Source of the DNA: Alphaproteobacteria bacterium
Lineage (GTDB): Bacteria; Pseudomonadota; Alphaproteobacteria; Micropepsales; Micropepsaceae
Reading direction: 5' to 3'
Assembly: GCA_019247845.1 (NCBI GenBank)
Contig: JAFBAL010000042.1
Span: forward strand, 103,263 to 167,262
Length of the DNA stretch: 64,000 bases
Each line of letters begins with the position of its first letter. Position 1 is the stretch's first letter. This document shows positions 53,784 through 60,305 of this stretch, one piece after another. The position numbers were made by a program, and so were the translations under genes. The notes beneath the pieces were generated by a model. That model had not been told where the DNA came from. It ran no database searches and saw nothing but the letters and a program-made list of their open reading frames with translations.

Positions 53784-55003
53784 ACGCAAGGCATGAGAGA
53801 TCCGTGATCGCGGTCCGGACGGGAACCCGGCAGCGCCGCTGCGCCTGCGGCGAGCCGGACGGCGCATGCTGCGGCTCCGCCGGGAAGAACACGTTGATGC
53901 GCCGTGCCTCGGGGCCCGGGCCCGATCGCGTTCCGGCCGAGGTGCATGCGGTGCTGGGCTCTCCCGGCCGCCCGCTGGACGCGGCCACGCGCAGCTTCAT
54001 GGAGCATGGCTTCGGCCGCGATCTCAGCGCGGTGCGCGTGCATTCGGGCGCGGATGCCGCGCAATCGGCGCGGGCGGTGAGCGCGTCCGCCTATACGGTC
54101 GGGAACAACGTGGTCTTGGGCGCGGGCCAGCCTTCGTTCCACACCCCGGCCGGCGCGTTGCTGCTCGCGCATGAGCTGACGCATGTGTTGCAGCAAGGCG
54201 CGGGCAGCGCGCCCACGTCGCAAAAGCCGACCGCGATCGGCCATCCGCACGATGCCGCGGAGCAAGAAGCGTCCCATACCGCGGAGAAGGTGGTTTCGGG
54301 CATGGGCGCGGCCGGGCCGCGCCGGCAGTCGCCGGCGGGCACGATCCAGCGCACCGTTGCAGGCGATGTCGGCGGCACGCTCGTCGGTGCGGCCGCGGGC
54401 GCAGGCATCGGCGCCGGTATCGGTAGCGTGGGCGGCGGACTTGGCGCGGGCATCGGCGCGCTCATCGGCGGCGTCGTGGGCGGCATTGCCGGACTGATCG
54501 CGGGCGAGGCCGCGACGACCCATCCCCGTCCGCTCGACGCCGACGAGAAAGCGGCGGCGGAATCGGTGTTCGGCGCGAGCCTGAACTATGCCCGCGTGAG
54601 GGTGGCGGAATCCTCGCTGATGAGCGCCGGCGGCTACGCGCGCACGCCGTTCGAGACGGTCTATTTCCCCATCGGGCAGCGCAAGAAGCAGGGCTATCTG
54701 CCGTTCCTCGTCCACGAGCTGACGCATGTGTGGCAGACGCAGCACGGCATCTCCTTCGGCCGCAAGCTGATCACCGCCATGCGCGGGGCATCCGCCTACA
54801 GCTACAAAGGGTCCCATCCCACGCCCGAGGACGCTTTGCGGGCCGACCGCGCGAAGGGGAAGACCTTCCTTCAATACAACACCGAACAGCAGGGCGACAT
54901 CTGCGAAGACTACTACCGGCGCCTGATGAGCGGCGACGACGTTTCGGCCTATCTGCCGTTCATCCAAGAGGTGAGGAACGGCGGCCGAAGCGGTCCGAAA
55001 TAG
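53780..55003 (+). CDS. DUF4157 protein with glycine-zipper membrane region and second HELTH motif, cargo candidate 2
   Basis: The protein has 407 residues. A Cys-rich leader (RRCACGEPDGACCG) precedes a DUF4157 domain with H131 in HELTHVLQQ. Residues ~197-243 form a glycine zipper with repeated GxGxG and GGVVGG patterns, able to insert into membranes. The C-terminal part carries a second HELTHVWQ motif at H312, with VYFPIGQRKKQG before it, so the fold may be a duplicated DUF4157-like zincin. It looks like a membrane-inserting protease, which is inference. ATGA overlaps the preceding gene. Confidence 0.82.
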   Translation: MNARHERSVIAVRTGTRQRRCACGEPDGACCGSAGKNTLMRRASGPGPDRVPAEVHAVLGSPGRPLDAATRSFMEHGFGRDLSAVRVHSGADAAQSARAVSASAYTVGNNVVLGAGQPSFHTPAGALLLAHELTHVLQQGAGSAPTSQKPTAIGHPHDAAEQEASHTAEKVVSGMGAAGPRRQSPAGTIQRTVAGDVGGTLVGAAAGAGIGAGIGSVGGGLGAGIGALIGGVVGGIAGLIAGEAATTHPRPLDADEKAAAESVFGASLNYARVRVAESSLMSAGGYARTPFETVYFPIGQRKKQGYLPFLVHELTHVWQTQHGISFGRKLITAMRGASAYSYKGSHPTPEDALRADRAKGKTFLQYNTEQQGDICEDYYRRLMSGDDVSAYLPFIQEVRNGGRSGPK

Positions 55004-55015
55004 GAGGGGCTCTGG

Positions 55016-56578
55016 ATGCAGGCGATGCGGCATGCGGCAGCGAAGACGGCGCCTCGGCAAGAGGTGCTGCGGCGCAGCTGCGCCTGCGGAACCTGCAGCA
55101 GCTGCGCCGCGAAGAGATCGCGCACCTCCGGACGCGGGCTGGAGAGCGGCGTGGCACCTCCTGCCGTCCACGAGGTGCTGCGCACCGCCGGCCGCCCGCT
55201 CGATACGGCCACGCGCGGCTTCATGGAGCAGCGCTTCGGCGCGGATTTCTCCGGCGTGCGCGTACATTCCGACGCGCAGGCCGCTTCGTCCGCGGCCGAG
55301 GTTCAGGCGCGCGCCTATACGGTCGGCGAGCATATCGTGCTCGGAGAGCGCGCACGCGGCGCCGGCGACGAGCAGCGCCTCTATGCGCATGAGCTCGCCC
55401 ATGTCGTGCAGCAGCGCGCCTCGGGCACGCGCGGCATCGGCCGGCTCGCGGCGCTCGAGATCGGAAAGCCGTCCGATCCGGCCGAAGCCGAGGCCGACCG
55501 CATGGCGGGCGAAGCCCTGCGCGGCCCGGTGATGTCCAAGCCGACAAGCCATCCGCCCGCGCTGCGCCGCGACGCTACGCCGCCGGCCAAACCTGCGCCC
55601 GCCGATGCGCCCGCTGCGAAGCCGGCGGAGAAGCCCGCGGCCGCTCCGGCCAAGTCCGTGATCGACACCGCTCTCGACGTCGATCTCGGCCGCCATAGCA
55701 AGGCCGGCCACGGACGCGCGGACGCGGTGCTGAATCGCGGCCCCGCGATGGTCAAGGCCGGCCAGGAGGCGCAGCCCTGCGAGCTCGAGCTGCAGCTGAA
55801 GATCCATTTCGATTTCCATCTGGGAACGCCGCGAACGAAGCCGCCCGGCGGCCCCTGGCCTGCGGATCGCGCCAAGGCCTGGAAGCGCGAATACATGAAA
55901 GCCGCGCAATCGACCTGGAACACAGACATCGCCGTCTTCAGCAAGACCGTGTTCGAGCCTCAGAGCGATTGCCCCGGCGAGCCGTGCAAACAGGCCGTCG
56001 GCCACCTGCGCGTGATCGATGTCGACGGGATGACGGATGCCGACGGCAAAAAGGTCGAAGCCGCGGGAGGCACGACGCCGCATTTCAACGTCAACGTCTA
56101 TGAGCGGCATCCGATGATCGGCGAGTCGGACCGCAACGCGCAGATCGCGAGGGGAGAGACGCCCGACGACATAAGCTATGTCGGCGACGATCATAGCAGC
56201 AGGTTGTTCGACGACAGCACCCGGTCGCGCGATGCGTCCAAGCCGCAAGGCTTCGACGACAAGACCTATCGGTGGAACCCGGGCGGCGCTTCGCACGAGA
56301 CCGGCCACATGCTCGGCCTTACGCACGACCAGTGCGGGCCCGACACCGACAATCCCAACGACGAGCGCTGCTACAGCAGCGGCGGCATCATGGGCAAGGG
56401 CACGAATGTCGGCGAAAACGATCTGAAGCCTTTCCAGGTGGGCATGAACGCGACGACCGGCTGCGAGTGGAAGGTGTCGTCGAGCACCAGGTGGGGGCGG
56501 GTCCTGGGCCTGATAGGAGGGATCGTTGCCGTCGCCACGGCGATCGGGCTCGGCGCCTATTTCGGCGGCAAGAAATAA
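55016..56578 (+). CDS. DUF4157 protein with metzincin protease domain, cargo candidate 3
   Basis: The protein has 520 residues. The leader RRSCACGTCSSC is Cys-rich. The DUF4157 domain has H125 in HELAHVVQQ. An Ala/Pro/Lys linker (about 175-215) leads to a large C-terminal domain with the full metzincin signature H427-E428-xx-H431-xxGxx-H437 (HETGHMLGLTH) and a Met-turn candidate M459 (GGIMGKG). Several Cys in this domain may form disulfides. The last ~25 residues (LGLIGGIVAVATAIGLGAYFGG) form a membrane-like helix. The three zinc ligands and the Met-turn make an active protease very plausible. Confidence 0.87.
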   Translation: MQAMRHAAAKTAPRQEVLRRSCACGTCSSCAAKRSRTSGRGLESGVAPPAVHEVLRTAGRPLDTATRGFMEQRFGADFSGVRVHSDAQAASSAAEVQARAYTVGEHIVLGERARGAGDEQRLYAHELAHVVQQRASGTRGIGRLAALEIGKPSDPAEAEADRMAGEALRGPVMSKPTSHPPALRRDATPPAKPAPADAPAAKPAEKPAAAPAKSVIDTALDVDLGRHSKAGHGRADAVLNRGPAMVKAGQEAQPCELELQLKIHFDFHLGTPRTKPPGGPWPADRAKAWKREYMKAAQSTWNTDIAVFSKTVFEPQSDCPGEPCKQAVGHLRVIDVDGMTDADGKKVEAAGGTTPHFNVNVYERHPMIGESDRNAQIARGETPDDISYVGDDHSSRLFDDSTRSRDASKPQGFDDKTYRWNPGGASHETGHMLGLTHDQCGPDTDNPNDERCYSSGGIMGKGTNVGENDLKPFQVGMNATTGCEWKVSSSTRWGRVLGLIGGIVAVATAIGLGAYFGGKK

Positions 56579-56818
56579 ACGTGCGGGGAGGAGGATTTAT
56601 CTCGGCCCCGGCGCGCGTCGCGTCTTCCTCCCGTCGCAACCTTAGGCTAGTATGAATTCTGTGTCCAATTATAGTTGAATTCGGCCATTGCCGGTCCCGT
56701 CGACCGCGGCCGTGTGGCGTGTCGTAGAAAAAAGAATTCGATTGATCAGCGATTGCGGAAAGGAATGCGTGGTGGGCGCCTTCATCTGCATTGAGAACCG
56801 TCCGGAAGCGGTGCGCCC
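56579..56818 (+). promoter_or_regulatory. Spacer between the cargo genes and the baseplate genes
   Basis: This 240-nt gap splits the eCIS operon and is richer in A/T near 56640-56690 and 56725-56750. GAATTC occurs three times. An imperfect stem (GGGAGGAGGA with TCTTCCTCCC, one mismatch) follows the metzincin gene at 56585-56633, without a T-run. TATAGT near 56673 could be a -10, with no clear -35. It may hold an internal promoter so that structural and cargo genes are set separately. Confidence 0.3.
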
Positions 56819-57481
56819 ATGAGCACCTTCCCCGGCTCGCCGCGCGTCCTCAAGGGCGGCATCGTGCTGCTCGATCCGTCGAGCTTCGCGATACGGACGA
56901 ACGGCATCATCGTGCTGCAATACAATCCCGACACGCTGACGCGCAGCCTGAAGGTCAAGGGGATCAGCGAAGGCGGCGACCGCTCCGAGGCGCTGCGCCT
57001 CACCGGCCCGCCGGTCGAGACCTTCAAGCTCGAGGCCGAGATCGACGCCACCGACCAGCTCGAGTTCCCCGACCAGAACCAGAGCACGGTGCGCTACGGC
57101 ATCGCGCCGCAGCTCGCGGCGCTGGAGACGCTGATCTATCCCGACAGCGCGACCCTGCAGAAGAACTTCAACCTCTCCCAGCAAGGCACGCTCGAGATCA
57201 TGCCGGCGCTGGCGCCGCTCAGCCTTTTCGTGTGGAGCGCCAGCCGCATCGTGCCGGTCAGGATCACCGACTTGAGCGTCACCGAGGAGGCGTTCGATCC
57301 CGCGCTCAATCCGCTGCGCGCCAAGGTCAGCATGGGCATGCAGGTGCTTTCGATCGACGACCTCTATTTCAACGACAAGGGCGGCGGCCTCTACATGGCC
57401 TACCAGCGCCAGAAGGAAAGCCTGGCGCAGCTCTATCAGTACGGAACGCTTTCCGCATTCGGCATAAAGGGGCTTCCATGA
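56819..57481 (+). CDS. CIS tube-domain protein (Pvc7 N-terminal half-like)
   Basis: The protein has 220 residues. VLQYNPDTLTRSLKVKG and FKLEAEIDATDQLEFP match the N-terminal tube-like domain of the Pvc7/CIS tube adaptor family. The adaptor joins the tube to the hub. In many loci this domain and the LysM domain are one protein; here they are two genes overlapping by 4 nt. Confidence 0.82.
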   Translation: MSTFPGSPRVLKGGIVLLDPSSFAIRTNGIIVLQYNPDTLTRSLKVKGISEGGDRSEALRLTGPPVETFKLEAEIDATDQLEFPDQNQSTVRYGIAPQLAALETLIYPDSATLQKNFNLSQQGTLEIMPALAPLSLFVWSASRIVPVRITDLSVTEEAFDPALNPLRAKVSMGMQVLSIDDLYFNDKGGGLYMAYQRQKESLAQLYQYGTLSAFGIKGLP

Positions 57482-57870
57482 GCGGCGCCGGCTTGGTCCT
57501 TCCCGATCCCGTACAGGCGATGCTCGAGCAGGTGTCGCTCAAGAACACGCTGTTCGCGCCCACCAGCCGCTACTACGGCATCGACGTGATGACGATTGCG
57601 GCGCCGACGTCCGAGGGCGGCAGCCGCACCACCGCCTATATCGCGCGGCGATTCCTGCCGCAGCCCGGCAACTTCCAGCTCATCCAGGAGCACACGGTGG
57701 TGCAGGGCGACCGTCTCGACAATATCGCCGGCCGCTATCTGGGCGACGCCACGCTGTTCTGGCGGCTGTGCGACGCCAACAACGCGATGAAGCCGGAAGA
57801 GCTGACCGAGGCCGTCGGCGCCAAGATCGAGATCACGATGCCGCAGGGCATCGCCGGAAGCCGCTTATGA
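57478..57870 (+). CDS. LysM-like baseplate adaptor (gp53/Pvc7 C-terminal half-like)
   Basis: The protein has 130 residues. HTVVQGDRLDNIAGRYLGDATLFWRLCDAN is a LysM-type fold of the gp53 baseplate family; before it lies an extended arm (YYGIDVMTIAAP). It should clamp the tube adaptor to the wedges. Overlaps with both neighbours (ATGA each) imply equal synthesis. Confidence 0.82.
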   Translation: MSGAGLVLPDPVQAMLEQVSLKNTLFAPTSRYYGIDVMTIAAPTSEGGSRTTAYIARRFLPQPGNFQLIQEHTVVQGDRLDNIAGRYLGDATLFWRLCDANNAMKPEELTEAVGAKIEITMPQGIAGSRL

Positions 57871-59012
57871 ACCAGGGCTTCTACCTCACGCTGATGATGG
57901 GCAGCTTCATCGCGAGCCCCGTGCCGCAGGCCGTCATCGATGCGCTGAGCGAAGTCCAGGTCACCTCGACGGTGGGAAGCCAGGGCGGCTTCCAGCTCAA
58001 GTTCACCATGGCGCGCAACTCGCCGCTGACCATGCTGCACGAATCCGGCTTCTTCAACCCGCGCCAGCGCGTGGTCATCGCGGTGACCGTCAACGGCTCG
58101 ACCGAGGTGCTGATGGACGGCATCGTCACCAAACAGGACATGACGCCGTCGAGCCAGGCGGGGAAGTCGGCGCTCACCATCACCGGCATCGACCTGACCG
58201 CGCTGATGGACTTCATCGACTTCACCGGGATCCCCTATCTCGCGGTCCCGACCTTCGTCATGGTCGAGATGTGTCTGGCCAAATATCTCCCGCTCGGCGT
58301 CGTGCCCGTCGCCATCCCGGCCTTCCCGCTTTTCGTCGAACCCCCGACCGACGGGTATTACAAGCAGCAGGGCACGGACTACGAGTTCGTCACCACCTTG
58401 GCGAGCGATGCCAAGGTGCCGGTGCTCGGCGGCTGGACGTTCTATCTCGATCCCGGGCCCAAGCCCGGCATGAGCATCGCCTATTGGGGCCCGGACATCA
58501 GCAAGCTGTTCCCGGCGATGCAGCCGGCGCTCAGCATCAATCTCGACGCCACCACCAACATCGACTCGATCAACTTCTCGTATGACGGCACGCTGGCGAC
58601 GAACTACATCGCGATGGTGATCGAGCCCAACACCAAGGTGCCGATCCCCATCCCGCTGCCCAGCATCGACTTCATCAAGGCGCCCTATGCGGCGCATGCG
58701 CCGACGCCGCTCAAGTACAAGCAATTCTATCCCGGCGCCGGCAAGGGCATCGTCGAGGGCCTGGTCGACGTCGTCGGCAAGCTGATGGAGACCGCAGACG
58801 TCATCAGCGGCAGCGGCCAGCTCGACGTGCTGCGCTACGGCCACGTCTTCAAGGCGCGCCAGCTCGCCACCGTGCGCGGCGCCGGCAACTACTACGACGG
58901 CAAGTATTACGTGAAGAGCGTCACCCACAACATCAAGCGCGGCGAATACAAGCAGAGCTTCACGCTGTCGCGCGGCGGCACGGGCTCTTCGGTCTCGACG
59001 GTGGACATATGA
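57867..59012 (+). CDS. Baseplate hub protein (gp27/Pvc8 N-terminal-like)
   Basis: The protein has 381 residues. Beta-rich sequence with VTSTVGSQGGFQLKFTMARNS at the start and YDGKYYVKSVTHNIKRGEYKQSFTLSR at the end, the latter a hallmark of gp27/VgrG-type hub domains. Trimers should form the hub that carries the spike. The gene is separate from the spike, unlike VgrG fusions. Confidence 0.88.
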   Translation: MNQGFYLTLMMGSFIASPVPQAVIDALSEVQVTSTVGSQGGFQLKFTMARNSPLTMLHESGFFNPRQRVVIAVTVNGSTEVLMDGIVTKQDMTPSSQAGKSALTITGIDLTALMDFIDFTGIPYLAVPTFVMVEMCLAKYLPLGVVPVAIPAFPLFVEPPTDGYYKQQGTDYEFVTTLASDAKVPVLGGWTFYLDPGPKPGMSIAYWGPDISKLFPAMQPALSINLDATTNIDSINFSYDGTLATNYIAMVIEPNTKVPIPIPLPSIDFIKAPYAAHAPTPLKYKQFYPGAGKGIVEGLVDVVGKLMETADVISGSGQLDVLRYGHVFKARQLATVRGAGNYYDGKYYVKSVTHNIKRGEYKQSFTLSRGGTGSSVSTVDI

Positions 59013-59524
59013 CGACGCCCGGCAAGTATCTCGGCATCTATCGCGGCACGGTGGTCAACAACATCGATCCGATGCAGCTCGGCCGCATCATGGTGATCGT
59101 GCCCGACGTCGGCGGCGTCACGCCGTCGAGCTGGGCGATGCCCTGCGTGCCGCTGGCGGGCAAGCAGATGGGCACCTTCATGGTGCCGCAGATCGGCGCC
59201 GGGGTATGGGTGCAGTTCGAGAACGGCGATCCCGACATGCCGGTCTGGGTCGGCGGCTGGTGGGGAATCGCGGCCGAGGTGCCGGCGCTCGCGCTGGCCG
59301 GCGTGCCCGCCGATCCCAACATCGTCATCCAGTCGACGCTGCAGAACGCGATCGTGGTCAGCGACCTTCCGGGTCCGACCGGCGGCATCATGCTCAAGAG
59401 CACGACGGGCGCCACGATCATCGTCAACGACACCGGCATCTACATCCAGAACGGCAAGGGCGCGAGCATCATCATGACGGGGCCCACCGTCACCATCAAC
59501 AACGGCGCGCTGGTGGTGGTGTGA
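59009..59524 (+). CDS. Spike protein with OB-fold (gp5/baseplate V-like)
   Basis: The protein has 171 residues. GRIMVIVPDVGG and PQIGAGVWVQFENGDPDMPVWVGGWW form the OB-fold of gp5/gpV spikes. The C-terminal part (LKSTTGATIIVNDTGIYIQNG) is a short repetitive beta-helix as in spike needles. ATGA overlap with the hub gene. Confidence 0.9.
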   Translation: MTTPGKYLGIYRGTVVNNIDPMQLGRIMVIVPDVGGVTPSSWAMPCVPLAGKQMGTFMVPQIGAGVWVQFENGDPDMPVWVGGWWGIAAEVPALALAGVPADPNIVIQSTLQNAIVVSDLPGPTGGIMLKSTTGATIIVNDTGIYIQNGKGASIIMTGPTVTINNGALVVV

Positions 59525-59542
59525 AGAAGGAGAGCGAGATCC

Positions 59543-59866
59543 ATGCCCGGCTTCATGCTCCATGTCGGCGCGACGGTGATGTGCAGCCATGGCGGCCAGG
59601 CGCAGCCCACCGTGCCGAACCCGCGCGTGACCGTCATGGGCCAGCCCACCGTGGCGGTGACGGGGCCTTACGTCGTGGCCGGATGCGCCTTTCCGCCGCC
59701 GCCCAACGGCAACGGCCCCTGCGTGACCGCGCAATGGATCACGAGCGCCGTGCGCGTCACCTCGAACGGCCAGCCGCTGCTTCTGCTCGACAGCCAGGCG
59801 ATCTGCGCGCCGACCGGCACGCCTTTGCTGATCACGGTGACGCAGACGCGCGTCACCGCGACGTGA
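59543..59866 (+). CDS. PAAR-like spike-tip protein
   Basis: The protein has 107 residues. Short strands with conserved MCSHGGQAQP, CAFPP, NGPCVTAQW and QAICAPTG: four Cys and a His that could hold a metal at the tip. This is the DUF4280/PAAR-like group (Pvc10 equivalent). AAGGAG lies upstream at good spacing. Confidence 0.82.
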   Translation: MPGFMLHVGATVMCSHGGQAQPTVPNPRVTVMGQPTVAVTGPYVVAGCAFPPPPNGNGPCVTAQWITSAVRVTSNGQPLLLLDSQAICAPTGTPLLITVTQTRVTAT

Positions 59867-59932
59867 GGGCCGTGATGAACGATGGGCCCGCGACGACGAT
59901 GGCGAGAGTGCGATGAAGATGACGAGGACGAT

Positions 59933-60292
59933 ATGAACATCGACTTCCCGCTCCATTTCGACGGCCGCGGACGCACCGCGGCGACGGACGACGACGACCA
60001 CATCCGCGACATGATCGAGCAGCTGCTGTTCACCAATCCGGGCGAGCGCGTGAACCGCCCCGATTTCGGCAGCGGGCTGTTGCAGCTCGTCTTCGCGCCG
60101 AACAGCGCCGAGCTCGCCGCGGCGCTCCAGTTCACGCTGCAGGCCGCGCTGCAGCGCTATCTGGGCGACGTGATCGACCTGCAGTCGGTCGAGGCGGACG
60201 CGCAGGATTCGACGCTTTCGGTGAGCGTGAAATACGCGATCCGGCGCACGCAGCAGTCGCGCACCGAAACGTTCCAGCGCACGCTGCCTTGA
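59933..60292 (+). CDS. gp25-like baseplate wedge protein (Pvc9-like)
   Basis: The protein has 119 residues. DHIRDMIEQLLFTNPGERVNRPDFGSGL is the gp25 signature including the conserved GER and DFG; SVSVKYAI is the final strand. GAGGA lies before the ATG at 59933; the upstream in-frame codons are repetitive and not conserved-looking. It seeds sheath polymerisation on the baseplate. Confidence 0.9.
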   Translation: MNIDFPLHFDGRGRTAATDDDDHIRDMIEQLLFTNPGERVNRPDFGSGLLQLVFAPNSAELAAALQFTLQAALQRYLGDVIDLQSVEADAQDSTLSVSVKYAIRRTQQSRTETFQRTLP

Positions 60293-60305
60293 AAGGTTGG
60301 GGAAG

